From the NCBI GenBank assembly GCA_025345505.1, contig JANVCC010000011.1, positions 134,055-198,054 on the forward strand: 64,000 nt of DNA, written 5' to 3'. A model generated the notes under the pieces. That model did no database searches. It had not been told where the DNA came from and saw only the letters and a program-made list of their open reading frames with translations. Shown here one piece after another: positions 35,128 through 47,377 of the stretch (positions within the stretch are counted from its first letter, which is position 1; the number at the start of each line of letters is the position of its first letter). The translations under genes and the position numbers were made by a program. This DNA comes from Todiramphus chloris collaris (lineage: Eukaryota > Chordata > Aves > Coraciiformes > Alcedinidae).

Positions 35128-35292
35128 TCCTAAGGATGTGATTGTACCTCTCTGCTCAGCACTACTGAGGCTGCTTCTCAAATACTGGGGTGAGTTTTGG
35201 GCCCCTCATTCCAAGAAGGACATTGAGGGGCTAGAGCATGTCCAGGGAAGGGCAACGAAGCTGGGGAAGGGTCTAGAGCAGTGTTCCACGTT
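35128..35292 (+). mobile_element. CR1 type B internal fragment
   Basis: Plus-strand ORF2 piece: aatactggggtgagttttgg, then aaggacattgaggggctag and agggcaacgaagctgg ([22 protein letters not shown] region). Ends at 35292 with no 3' part. It lies back to back with the old minus-strand fragment. Confidence 0.85.
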
Positions 35293-36321
35293 GTTTTAAA
35301 CCTATTTAGACATGTATCTTTGATTGTAATTATTGCCTTAGTATATAGCTACAAGATTTTTATAGGCATGTTCAGAGTCTCCAAAAAAAGAAAGAAATGT
35401 GAAACGGATGTACAGGTTCCAAGATGAGGAGGGGCTGACATAATCACCTGGCTGGATGAAAAACCCTTCCGAAGCTTGGAACAGAGCAGTTTTGTGTTTT
35501 GGGAACACTTAATATTCAAGTAAAGACACAAAGCAATAGTGTGGCATTATCCCTAATAAATATTCAGGTTTTACTTGCTCTGCTTCTTTTCAAGGAAGTG
35601 CCAGTAAAGGAGAGAAAACCACTAGAAAGTTTGAAACAGGTGGAGATTTCACAGGAGTTGCTTTTCAGGGAGGAGAGCTGCAGGAAAGGAGCTTTGGCTT
35701 GTACTGACCTGGGTGGAGTGACAGGGCAGAGCCCAGTGCTAGATAAATAGTGGGTGGGAAGTGGGATAAAGTCTGAAGCTGGCAACTACAGGAGGGTTGG
35801 GAAAGGAGGGGAGGAAACGAGAGCGGTTCTGAGATGAGCGAGGGACCATGTGGGGCTAAATTTCATGCTCAAAGAGAGGAAGCCCTGATGCAGGAAGATG
35901 AAGAGGAGAGGGGAGAAAGGTATGTGCTTTCACCCTTTTCCCTCCTGTGTCCTCCTAGTGAGGGTAGCAAAGTCTAAGCTTTGTTAAATCCTGACTGGTC
36001 CTTTTGATGTATGCTTGGAAAGCTCTTCTGTCTTGGCGTGGCCTTTTATCTGCTCAGTCTTCAGATGCCTACGTTTTATCTAATTCTGAACTTTACAGAA
36101 CTCCCAAAAGCCTTTCAGCCCAATTTCATCTGGAATACAAGAAAATAGCATGGTTTGATTTGAGACCGAGTTGGTCAGGCAACAGTTAGAAAAGTGTAAT
36201 TAGACCTGTAATTGGAATGCATCTTAGACAATTAGTTATCGTAAATGTGTATCATTTAGTCCAAAGTAAAGGGCCGTGAGGAACTTGCTGTGAAAGAGTT
36301 TAAGGAATAACATCTATAATT
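35293..36321. other. Unique DNA, no gene seen
   Basis: Purine-rich around 35750-35925. No exon or repeat recognised. Confidence 0.6.
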
Positions 36322-36583
36322 TCACAGAATCACAGAATGGCGGGGGTTGGAAGGGACCTCTGAAGATCATCTAGTCTGCCAAAGCAGGGCCACCCAGAGC
36401 AGGTTGCCCAGGATTGTGTCCAGGTGAGTTTTGAAAGTCTCCAGAGAAGGAGACTCCACAGCCTCTCTGGGCAGCCTGGGCCAGGCTCTGGCACCCTCAC
36501 AGCAAAGGAGTTTCTCCTTATGTTTAGGTGGAACTTCCTGGGTTGAAGTTTGTGCCCGTTGCCCCTTGTGTCCTGTTGCTGGG
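36322..36583 (-). mobile_element. CR1 type C fragment
   Basis: tcacagaatcacagaatgg, ttggaagggacctctg, then cagagaaggagactccac and the [16 protein letters not shown] segment. 5'-truncated near cctgttgctggg. The mirror of the plus-strand copy at 22239. Confidence 0.94.
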
Positions 36584-39500
36584 ATTTTTCTAGGCCTTTT
36601 GATGCTACTGTCAGACACAGATGGAGAGGAGCATGTCCATCTCTTCAGCGACAACAAAAATCCAACCTCTAACTACCTGTAGGTGAATCAGGGCTTCTGC
36701 TGACTTTGTATTCCCAGTGTTCATTCCAAGAACAGCTTTAACGAATCCATGGAGCATACTGTGGCAGCAGTGATATAGCAAATTCCCTGTAAAAACACTC
36801 CAAAAAGTGCATGACTGTGAGGTAACAGAGACCTGCTCTGTGGGAGTCCATTGAGCTTTTAAGGAAACTTCTGAGAAGCGGGGAGTATTTAAGGAGCTGA
36901 GCTGCACTTACCGCAGTGGGATCCGATCTTATCTCAAACACATGATAGATACATTCTTTCTGCCAAAAAAGCACCTTACCCATGTGATTACGGAGAGGCA
37001 GCCGGGATGTTTTTCTTCTTGCGATCCTTTTGTCAGGAAAGGGGCAGCCTCTCAGCCTCAGAGGTCAGCCCGGGAAAAGGGGCTGCTCCACAGCCATGTG
37101 TTACTCATTTGCTTGGCATTTCTGACACCGCTTATTACAATAGCCTGCAGCTGCCAGTTCCCAGTCTCTTGTTTTGGGGTAGGGATTGAATGGTGAGAGA
37201 GAAATGTCAGAGTCTTTTACTGGAATCTTACAGCCCTGCTTGCACGTGTAATGGGGTGTTCAGGGAATACGTTCCCCGAGACTTAACAGATCCCGAGTAG
37301 TTAGTTTGCCTTTAGAGCTTTAGAAAAAACAACTTCAGTGGCTTTGAGTCTGAAAGAATTGATCGGGGTGCTTGTGACCGGCTGCACCTGGGTTGTACCA
37401 TAATTCTCTGCCTGTTATTTATGGTTCACAGTCTGCACTGTGCATGACCCAAGTTTTGCCTGCACAGATGTTAAGGCTAGAGATGGATTTGGGGGGAAGA
37501 AGTCCACGGAGGAAACTCTCAGCACGGTGTCAGGGTAGGTGCGGTATCAGCTACACCAAACCCCAAAAGGGTAGGTTCTTATTTCTTGCGTGTTGCTGTA
37601 ATAACAGCAGTGGTCTTGACCTCATGATGAACAGCGAGAGTCCTGAAGTAGAAGGCTAATAAAACCCTACGCCTTCAAAGCCTCCGCTTCTTGCAGTTAC
37701 GATGTCTCTGCACCAGATAGATGGAGCTTCTGACTCCAGTGTTAGTTGTAACCTACTTGGAACCGAAATGTTTTAAGAAATAGAATGCTCAATATCCAGT
37801 TGCTGTGGTTTTATTTATTTACTTTTTTTTATTATACTGCGTTTGGGTTTAATATAATCCTTTGAATATGGGCTAATAGAGAAACAAGTCTGCAGAAAAT
37901 TTCATCGGTTCTTGTTGTCTTTTTTTCTACTTGAGGTGTTCCTTCTTTTTTCGATGAAGAAAAAAAAAAAATGCCCACCCAGAAAGCCCATAACCTTTGC
38001 TGCCGTGTGTCTAATATTTTATAGAGCAATCACAAAGGATAGTAAATTGAGTAAAACATACTATCCTTGGCAGGATTTCCCTTATGACTAAATTCAATAT
38101 GAACAAAGAGGACAAGGGCAAATAACTTCACTTATTCAGGTCATTTTTCATCAGAATCATAAAGTTAGATAGAAAAGGCCTATTAGATTATGTCTCCTCG
38201 CTTCCATCTTGCCACTTCTGGGTTGTGCTCGGCAGTAACCTTGTGAAATTTTACTTGTCCAAATGGAAGAAAGATAATTTGCTCGCTGCTGATTGTATTT
38301 TTTTTGGAGCAGAGGAGGATGGATGGTTTTCTATCCTGGCTAACAAATACTTCTTACTCTTCTACAAGGCTCACTTTTAATTCCTACAACCGTCTCCTCT
38401 TCGGTAGGTTTCTGTTCCTCTTTTTGAGCTGTGCGATCTTATCGTGAGGCACGTTTCCTACGCTTTGGCCTACGTTTTTAATCCCACCCCGTTACTCTCG
38501 TTGTTCAAGTATTGGAATAACCCCGAGGCTATCTGTAACAATTTCACCCCATTGTGTTTCTGCCCTTCAAGTGCTTGCCAGGATTAATGTACGAACAACA
38601 ACAGATTGTTCTTCCTCTATAGTGGGAAATGTTTATAGTGCTCTTCAGATTAAAATAATTTTAAATCCTCTTAAAGCTAGGTTTTTTCCCCTCAAAGAGA
38701 GCTACCAGGGAAGTATATAGAAGATGACTTAACCTCCCCCCCCCCCCCCCAAAAAAAAAAACCCAAACCAAAAACCCAATACAAATAAAGCCTTTTAGCA
38801 ATGGGAAAAGAACATGGATAATTGGATAGGAGCTCATCAGCTGAAGCTCATGGTGAGTTTGTCACAAACGTGTTTAACTTCGTGCGCATGTTTTTAATTG
38901 CAAGCAAGCTTCTGGCATGTAGGAGGAAAGAAATGGGATGTTTTTGATGTTTGTTGCTCCAAATTACAGTTGTATTGGTAGCATTGCCATGCCCAAAATA
39001 ATACTAAAATGAATTTGAGCATTTGGAAGGAATTCAGGGATGAGAAGTGTATCTGCTCATCTGCCAGCTCAAAAGTCACTGAGCCAGTGATTTCTTCAGT
39101 GTTCACAGTGTTATGGCCATGTGGAGGCCCTGGTAAAATAACAAATCTCATCTTGTTTCCAAAAAAAAATCTGTGGTGTGACTCTTGAGCTAATGGGGAT
39201 GTGTCTCGTGTTGCTGGGCAATAGGGAATCTGTATGGTTGGATGCAGGAAAATTGTTCGGCACAATTTTGGAGCATATCCTATGGCAGCAGGTCTGGGGA
39301 CTACACCTATGGGTCGTGTTCATCTCTTCAGCACCTGAACTGTAAACTGCTAGGGGTTGAATTTTGGAAGGGGAATAAGGGAAAAGAAAGTCATCACCTC
39401 AGTCTGGAGGGAATTGGGTGCCTTAGTCTGTTAGCATCTTAAAAAGTCCCAGCATGTACGCTTAGCCTCTTAAAAGAATCAGCAGCCTGTATTTGGATCT

Positions 39501-39793
39501 CTCCAGCCTCTGCTGGGTTCCTGCATTACTGTAGACTCTTGGGTAACGTTAGGAAAATCAGGCAAGTCTATAATTTATGAACATGAGATGTATTGAATGT
39601 GACAGAGAAAACAACTGAAAATTAGGATACACAGAATGAACGTTTGTGAAAGCAACAGAGGATTCTTGGAAGCTGGTTGGGTGTCTTAATGGGACTGATA
39701 GGGTGGCATAGGAAGGGAAATAAACCTTTAATGTAAAACAGCATGGCTTTTTTTGATAATTGATTTTTATGATACATGTTGACACATGGGAGG
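36584..39793. other. 3.2 kb nearly free of repeats, no gene seen
   Basis: One of the two longest repeat-poor stretches. Contains the C15-A11 homopolymer pair at 38736-38761 and a weak CR1-like piece at 38152-38198 (tcagaatcataaagtt, gaaaaggcctattag). No frame carries a recognised domain. Conserved noncoding DNA could be sought here, but I see no internal proof. Confidence 0.55.
38736..38780. repeat. C15-A11 homopolymer pair
   Basis: Fifteen C followed directly by eleven A, then interrupted aaaccc-like units. Likely length-variable and prone to sequencing error. Confidence 0.9.
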
Positions 39794-40635
39794 GATGAGA
39801 TATCCTCCAGAGGGACCTGGACAGTCTAGAGCAGTGGGCCTGTGTGAATCTCCTGAGGTTCAACAAGGCCAAGCACAAGGTCCTGCATCTGAGTTGGGGC
39901 AACTCCCAGTACCAGCACAAGCTGGGGAGGGTGAAGGGATGGAGAGCAGCCCTGTGGAGAAGGACTTGGGGGTGCTGCGGGGTGAAAAGTTGGACGTGAG
40001 CCGACACTGTGTGCTCACAGCCCAGAAGCCAATGGAATCCTGGGCTGCATCCAGAGCAGCGTGGGCAGCAGGGCAGGGAGGGGATTCTGCCCCTCTGCTC
40101 TGCTCTGGGGAGACCCCCCTGCAGTGCTGGGTCCAGCTCTGGAGTCCTCAGCACAGGAGAGACAGGGACCTGTTGGAGCGGGGCCAGAGGAGGCCACAGC
40201 AATGCTGGGAGGGCTGGAACCCCTCTGCTGGGAGGCCAGGCTGAGAGAGCTGGGGCTGTTCAGCCTGGAGAAGAGAAGGCTCCAGGGAGACCTTCTTGTG
40301 GCCTTTCAGTCCTTAACGGGGCCTGTCAGAAAGATGGGGCCAGACTTTTTATCAGGGTCTGTTGTAGCAGGACAAGGGCTGATGGTTTTAAACTAAAAGA
40401 GGGAGATTTAGAGCAGATATAAGGAATAAATTCTTCACTATGTGGGTGGTGAGACCCTGGCCCAAGTTGCCCAGAGAGGTGGTTGATGTCCCATCCCTGG
40501 AAACATTCCAGGTGAGGTTGTCCGGGGCTCTGAGCAACCTGCTCTAGTTGCAGATGTCCCTGCTTGGGCATTCAGGTAGATGACCTTGAAATGTCCCTTC
40601 CCACCCAAACCACTCTGTGATTCTATGATTCTGTG
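39794..40635 (+). mobile_element. CR1 type A, frame-deleted subfamily, longest member
   Basis: Begins near the QRDLD segment (gatatcctccagagggacc) and runs to a full tail ending at 40635. The CR1 ORF2 can be followed only by switching frame five times: KDLGVLRGEKLDVSRHCVLTAQKP, then [62 protein letters not shown] and NGACQKDGARLF. Each switch is the loss of one base, four of which can be verified against the copy at 51636 by counting. Downstream the frame has further stops. Confidence 0.95.
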
Positions 40636-41944
40636 TTTCTATGTATTTAGTTATATTTTAGTCTAAAAAAAGATACATCTTGACCTTGAGTCTCCTGGTC
40701 AGACACATAAGAAAAGAACACTTCATTCTTAACAACATACATAAAATGGCCCTTCCTTTATCTCTGTATCAGCAGATCATGTCTTGATGCCCATCCTGGG
40801 CAGCTTACATCCTGGTCCCCACATGGGAGCACAGTGCTGAGGGATGTTTTCCCTGCTGTCCATGGCTCTGCACTGTGAAGTCTGTATGTCCTTCAAAATG
40901 GAAAAGGAGACTACGGTCTGTGGCAACACACAGCGATTTTACACAAAAATAGGCCTATTTTGGGAGAGTGGTTTAACTGTGGGGTTGGAAAAAAACGATG
41001 ACATCCTTTCTCTCTGTTCTCCAAAAAATACATGTATGTAAGGGTGACCATGCACAGACTTGCAATAAATTAATTTTGTTTGCAAAAGCACTGTAATTAT
41101 GTAGTTGTCCTGCCAATTTGGCACAGGAAGACAAGTAGAATCTCAAGTGGAATGTTTTCCCCATGAAAAGTCTTTCTGTATGTTGTTTTTTGGTTTGGGG
41201 TTTTTTTTTCCTTTAGCTTGAACATAATAATCTGATTGGCAAACATTTTGAAAAATGAATCGCGTAGCTTATAGCGTGAAATGATTACCTATATAGGAGT
41301 TACCATTTTTGCATACATGGGGGGAAAAAAATAAGCAATCTGGGGGCTACTCAGATCTGTTGTGGTGTTCTTCCAAGGAGCCGGAAGGGCTGCAGTGACC
41401 TGGAAGGCATCCAGCTGGTGTGTCTCCCTTGCTACCAGCGCAGCATTTCTTCATCTTTTAACTCAATTCTTACTCTTGGTGGCAGCTGTTTAATTCTTCT
41501 GCCAAAGATAGTTTCAGGGTAGAAAAAAAAAAAAAATAGAACTGCAAAGGAAGAAATTGTTTAGAATATTGGGTCTAAACATAGATGATGGTAGCGATCA
41601 CTGGTTCCATTTTTAGCCTGGCTTCCAAAAGGAATAAGGCTTATGCAGCAGTGACATCTCTTAGTCTGCTGCTTCCTCACACATTTTGACTGTGTGGGTC
41701 AACTTCAACCAAATTTTTATTTAAAAAGTCTTTCTCCAGGTTTTGATGCTTGGTGGCTGGTGGCATTTGGGGAAGGACAGACTTCTGAGCTTGGTAACCA
41801 TCTCTTTTTGACCACCCGACTGCAGGCACTAGCAGTGGGGCATGGGAGGGAGAAAGGGTCTTGCAAAGCAGGGGAGAAATAGAGGTGAAAGACAACTGGA
41901 TCTCTTGCTGGTGGGTGAGCTGTGACATTTATCCAGTATTTCAA
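40636..41944. other. Unique DNA, no gene seen
   Basis: A-run at 41523-41536, T-run near 41201. No exon recognised. Confidence 0.6.
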
Positions 41945-42253
41945 AGGTGGCTACAAAGAAGATGGAGACTCCCTTTTGTCAAGGAGTGTCATGGAAAAGA
42001 TGAGGGGTAATGGGGACATATTACTCCCAGGGAGAATCCGATTGGGCACAAGATGAAAATTCTTCACAGCAAGGACTGTCAGCCATTGGAACAATCTCCC
42101 CAGAGAGAGTCCCCAGCATTGGATATTTTGAAGATTTAGCTGGACAGGGTGTACTGGGCCAGCTTGTCTATACTGGGCTTTTGCCAGGAAAGGTTAGACG
42201 AGATGATCTTTGAGGTGCCTTCCAATCTGGTACTCTATGTTTCTATGACTCTG
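41945..42253 (+). mobile_element. CR1 type D (older subfamily), 3' part
   Basis: aaggtggctacaaagaagatgg, ccagggagaatccgattgg, gccattggaacaatctcccc, then gcttttgccaggaaagg and the tail (ggtactctatgtttctatgac). The ORF2 C-terminal frame is broken. More diverged than types A-C. Confidence 0.88.
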
Positions 42254-42371
42254 TCATACGACTGCCTGGGTAGAGAATAAAAACAATGGAATGAGGAAAA
42301 CAGGTCGCTGTGGTTCCCTGGCTCAAAGAGCATCCTGGCCTATGTTGCCAGGCAGGCTCCCTCCAGAAGGA

Positions 42372-42918
42372 GATCACAGAATCACAGAGTGGTAGGAGTT
42401 TGAAGGGACCTCTGGAGATCATCTCGTCCATCCCCTCTGCCAAAGCAGAGTCACCCAGAGCAGGGTGCCCAGGATCATGTCCTGGTGGGTTTGGAATCTT
42501 TCCACAGAAAGAGACTTCACAACCTCTGTAGGCAGCCTGATCCAGGGCTCCAGCACCCCCACAGGAAAGAAGTTTCTTCTTAATGGTTAGGTGGGACTTC
42601 CTGGGTTCCAGTTTGTGCCCATTGCCCCTTGTCCTGTGGGTTGCATTGCACCGCTGTCCCCTGACCTTTGCTGTTGATGAGCATAGATCAGATCCCTTCT
42701 CACCCTTCTCTTCTGCAGGCTAAACAGCCCCAGGGCTCTCAGCCTTTCCTGGTCAGAGAGATGCTCCAGTCACCTCAGCATCCTCCTAGCCTGCACTGGA
42801 CTCTATCTACTATATCCTTGTCTCTCCTGATCTGGAGAGCCCAGAACTAGACCCAGTACTCCTGAGGTGGCCTCCCTAGGGCAGAAAAGAGGGTGAGGAG
42901 AACCTCCCTCGACCCATG
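42372..42918 (-). mobile_element. CR1 type C, long copy
   Basis: Tail (gatcacagaatcacagag), 3' UTR, and ORF2 back to the region upstream of the VQRR motif; includes cagatcccttctcaccc, aacagccccagggctctc and ctggagagcccagaac. Oriented opposite to the type D copy 120 bases to its left. Confidence 0.93.
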
Positions 42919-45542
42919 GCCATACTTAAATTAATGCACTCATGATGTCGTCTTCTGCTCTGTTCCCACATCTCCTTGGGCTACCATGAACATTGGTGCA
43001 TTGCTGCTACTTAAGACATGTTATTGGCCATGCTATTTGGAGCTTAGATAAGCTTAAAGGAATCATAAAAGTGAAGCCCATCGAGGTTGCGATGGGGGAA
43101 ACCTGTTTGTGACACGAGTCATTCCCCCCGTCGCACAAAGCTGCTTTGCCTTAACCAGCTTGGCTTTGGGCTGGATTAGTCCCACTGGCTGTGTAAGTTG
43201 AATGTGATCCAAGTAGCAGGCAAGTGCTACTGGGAGAGGTGTATCAGAGACCAAACAACTCAATGTCAGCCATGGTGGTTAATCAGAGAAGTTGATGGAG
43301 TCTGGTAGAACTTCCCAGCTTGAGTCTTCACCTTTTCTCTGTTGCTTTGTTCCACGCCATCCAACCTCCACGTTCCGCATCTATCCCCAGGCAGGCTTTG
43401 TGGGTGTGTATTTCTGGTTCCACCAGCTGTGGGACATCGGTGAGGTTGTGTTTTCAGAAATCAGAACCAACCAAGGGAGAAGAAGAGCCGTGGCACTAGC
43501 TTTGCAGAGGACTTTCCCTCTCTTTGGGATCTGGCAGACGTTTTAAGGGGCTCTCAAGACTTTTGTAATGGGGTGGTAAAAATGCTCCGACTGCAGAGTT
43601 CTTTCAGATGCCCTCTCGCAGTCTATGGGGAGCTTCTGGTGAAGGAAAATAAACTGATGACCTGGAAAAAGAAAATGAAGGAAGCGAGATTAGTCTGCTT
43701 GAGAGGGAATGCCATCGTGGGGTTTATTTTGTTTGCTGTGAAAGCACTGGGCTGAAAGGCTTCATATGGTGAAACTCTGTTTAAGAGTTGGAGAGGGGGA
43801 AAAAAAATGTATTTTTGGTGTATTTTTTTTGTTGTTCTTCTTCCTGAGTGGGGAACCTGTGCGTGCTTTGGAGAGGCTACTCTGCATGATATACTTTATT
43901 TAGCAACTGTCATGCCAGTTTATACCGTCTCTAGTGATAGAGCCTGTCCTGGGAAATGTCTCAAATCCAGAATCATTAAATATTTAGTGGACAGTTCACT
44001 GCTAATGGGCTCCAGGTTCACGCCAGTACCACAGGATCAGTAACAAAAGGCTCTGTGTGGCAGTGCCAAGTTGCTCTGATTATTTTTAAAGTTTTAAATC
44101 GGGTTTTATCAAAGGCAAAATCTGAGCTCAGCAAGGCAGGGCTTACTTGGTTAAAACCAGCAAGAGCTTGTTTTATATTCCCTGCTCGAAGGAAACCTTG
44201 AATACAGTACGTACGCAGAAGCTAGTTATTTTTTTTCTTCAGCAGTAGATAAATTGATGTGAGAAAAAAATATACAGTATTGATTTTTTCTTTTCCTGTG
44301 GCTTTTGAGAGGTTGTTAATGCAGCAAGTACACAAGAGCGCTCATCTGTCTGTCTGCACAGTAATCTCTAATAAATTGACTTTTTTAAAAACCATTTTTA
44401 GTCTGTAGTTTCAGTGACTTGATTTGTGGAGTAGATGATATCTTCTGGCACATAATTACTCATTTTTGGGTTGTGTAAAAGGTTGGAGGATAAATTTTGA
44501 TGCATTATCTGTAGCACTAAACATCTCTCCTATTACTCATACAAGTTTTTCCTCTCTTGTCTTCTTCCTCATTGTAGCCGACTGGAGACGTTTTGAGGGA
44601 CTTATTTATTTATCTATTTATTTATTTTCCCCCTTGTTAAAATTTATAGTACAGACACTTCCTGCAGGTAGTTCTTGTACATGGTGACATGGCAATGGAC
44701 ACAATCACAACGAGGGCAATGATTTATGTTCAGGAGACCCAAGTATTTCTTTCTCTCGGGGTCACCAACTGTGTGAACAGGTTAGTGATCGTAATGAACT
44801 GCAACCTCTTGCTTCATGTTTTCTTTTGGGAAAGAAAGAGAAACCTGCAGTAGGACACGCGGCGGTAATTGTATTAACGATGAAATGAAAGCCATTTGAT
44901 AACATGCAACAGAATTTGACATCCAAGGAGCTGTCAGTCTGGTGGTGGTAACGAGCTGAGGATGCTAAGAAAGGCGATGGGTAGATGCTGACTTGCAGAG
45001 CTGTAGGAGATGTTTGTCCTTGGTTGTGTCATTGTGTGAGTTGGATGTTTGACAGAAGCACTTGTGAGACTGTTGCATACATAGGTAGAGAGATGGTGAC
45101 GCTTACAAATCACCAACGTTCAGGGACGCTTTCTGTGTGCATGTTGCTCTTTGGTTCTGGGCTTGCAGGCAATGTTTTAGAGGTCATTAATACTTTCTTC
45201 CCATTATCCAGTGCACTGTGTCTGGTTTCTTAGGCCTTCCTGAACGTCTTCAGCACTACCTAGAATTTGCTGTCCCAAACCACTAATGTTTTTCCTCTCT
45301 TTCTGTTCTGTTCTCTCCATGTCTAAAGACTCATAGGTTGCCAGGGTGGCACAGGGACCATGTTGTCACTGCTATGAAAAGAGATGGATGCTGATTATGT
45401 CTCTCTGTGGTGGTTTGTTCCAAATAAACTCATCTTCTTGACAGTAATTCAGTGATCCCAGTTCTAATTATGGTGATCGTTCTTTGTTTTAAGGAGCACC
45501 AATTTTTGACTTCTTTCCTAGTTGTTGAACATCTCGGTCATT
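42919..45542. other. Unique DNA, no gene seen
   Basis: Contains the ttta microsatellite at 44602-44628. Several short open frames have no recognisable product. Confidence 0.6.
44602..44628. repeat. TTTA microsatellite
   Basis: Six or seven ttta-like units with one c substitution. Confidence 0.88.
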
Positions 45543-45900
45543 CTGGGGAGACCATATTCCAGCCTTTCAGTACTTGGAGGGACCCTCTAAGTACTAAGAA
45601 AGATGGGGACAGACTTTTTAGCAGGGCCTGTTGTGATAGAACAAGGAGTGATGGTTTTAAACTAAAAGAGGAATGTTTAGTCTAGAGAGAAGGAAGACAT
45701 TTTTTACAAAGAAGGTGGTGAGACCCTGTCCCAGGTTGCCCAGAGAGGTGGTCGATGCCCCATCCCTGGAACCATTCCAGGTGAGGTTGGCTGGGGCTCT
45801 GAGCAGCCTGCTCTAGCTGCAGATGTCCCTGCTCACTGTAGGGGGGGTGGACTAAACAACCTTGAAAGGTCCCTTCCAACCCCAACCATTGTATGATTCA
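45543..45900 (+). mobile_element. CR1 type A, frame-deleted subfamily, 3' part
   Basis: Starts at the GDL..FQ region with extra bases (ctaagtactaagaaag), then the gcagggcctgttgtgatag segment and the full 3' UTR; tail decayed to accattgtatgattca. The diagnostic ccattccaggtgaggttgg shows the subfamily. Confidence 0.93.
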
Positions 45901-46129
45901 GTGCACTGGATGCGATCTGCTGCAACAGTGTAAAAGGCATTAGGTTTAACTTGAGAGATTTTTTCAGGAATCAGCTGTGGTTGACCAACAGTGGCAGTTT
46001 TGTGCAGGACTTTCTCCACCTTTTGCTCAGTGTTCTGTGGAAAGATGTTACTTTGTGTTTGACTGAGTTAAACCCAAAGGCAAACTATGGAAGATACTAC
46101 GGTGCCAGAATAGCAAAAATTGATAGAAA
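45901..46129. other. Short unique spacer between CR1 copies
   Basis: About 230 bases with no recognised content. Confidence 0.6.
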
Positions 46130-46774
46130 ACAGCCAGCTGAGTATGAGCCAGCAGTGTGGCCAGGTGGCTGAGAAGGTAAACACCATCCTGGCTTGTATA
46201 AGAAACGGTGTGACCAGCAGGACTGGGGACTTGATTGTCCCCCTGTACTTGGCATTGGAGAGACCATGCCTTGAATCCTGGGTTTAGTTTTGTGCTCCTC
46301 ACTCCAGGGAGGACACTGAGGAGCTGGAGTGTGTCCAGAGAAGAGCACTGATGCTGGGGAATGGGCTAGAGCACAAGTCTTGTGAGGAACACCTGAGAGG
46401 ACCTGGGGCTGTTCAGCCTGGAGAAAAGGGGAGACCTTCTCACTCTCAACAACTCCCTGCAAGGAGATTGGAGCCAGGTGGGGTTTGGTCTCTTCTCCCA
46501 AGGAACAATCAATAGGACAAGAGGAAATGCCCTCAAGTTCCACCAGGGGATGTTTGGGTTGGACATGAGGAACAATTTCTGCAAAAGGGTTGTCAAGACT
46601 TGTCCCAGGCTGCCCAGGGCAGTGGTGGAGTCCCCACCTTTGGAGGGACTGAAAAGCTGTGGAGCTGTGGTGCTGAGGGCCATGGTTTAGTGGTGACCTG
46701 GCAGTGCTGGGTTAATGGTTGGACTCAACGATCTTAAAGGTCTTTTCCAATGAAAACAGTTCTATGATTCTATC
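46130..46774 (+). mobile_element. CR1 type B, long copy
   Basis: From the MSQQCAQVAKKAN region (cagccagctgag, gtggccaggtggctgag) through VPLYLALERP, the SREDTEELECVQRRALM stretch, GLFSLEKR with a gap, and CPRLPRAVVESPPLEG to the type B 3' end and tail at 46774. Frameshifts at several sites. It supplies a good in-window reference for type B. Confidence 0.94.
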
Positions 46775-47127
46775 AAAATGTGGAAGCCAAAAATCCTTCC
46801 CCTCTGAATTGAAGGGCTGTTAAATCTGCTTGGAGCCTGTGCTGTGAGACATACAGTGAGATTAAGGACTTCTAATTCTTGCAACTTCATGACATTTCCG
46901 TTCTTTTTTTTTCTTTTTTTTTTTTTCTGGAAACACTGATCTTTATTTTTCACTTTTTATGTACTGTTAGGAGTGAATTTCTTGCATGGGAGTGACTTGT
47001 ACATTTGTATGGTTGACTTTTCATTGCAGTAGGCTTTTAGTAGGTCAAGGATGCACATATAGTGGAGCTTTTAAAGTGGATTGTGAAATGATTTTGCCCA
47101 GCTTTGTTTTAGCACTTCTTAGAACGT
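46775..47127. other. Unique DNA, no gene seen
   Basis: T-rich tract at 46903-46926. Nothing else recognised. Confidence 0.6.
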
Positions 47128-47180
47128 TTGGGTCAGAAGGGATGTTTAAAGATCATCTAGTCCATCCTTCTTTGACAGAT
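47128..47180 (-). mobile_element. Decayed CR1 3' stub
   Basis: tttgggtcagaagggatg and aaagatcatctagtccatcc match a minus-strand CR1 3' end; the terminal tail repeats are missing. Confidence 0.65.
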
Positions 47181-47377
47181 CTCTCTCTCTCACCTCAGGC
47201 TGCAGCTTTCTAAGCCATTCCAGCAGAAACAAACCAGTGATGTTCTGCCAGCACCGTTAACTTCAAATAAAACACAGGACGTATTTCATTTGCATTTGTG
47301 CAGAGATGCTTGCGGCAAACACCTCTTCTCGTGGCATAGTGCTGGTGATAGTTCCTTGATTGCCTCTGGAGTGGCAT

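Noticed and set aside
39558-40202. 214-codon minus-strand frame
   Set aside because: It is the antisense of the CR1 copy at 39794-40635 plus flanking DNA; the GC-rich CR1 body has few stops in several frames.
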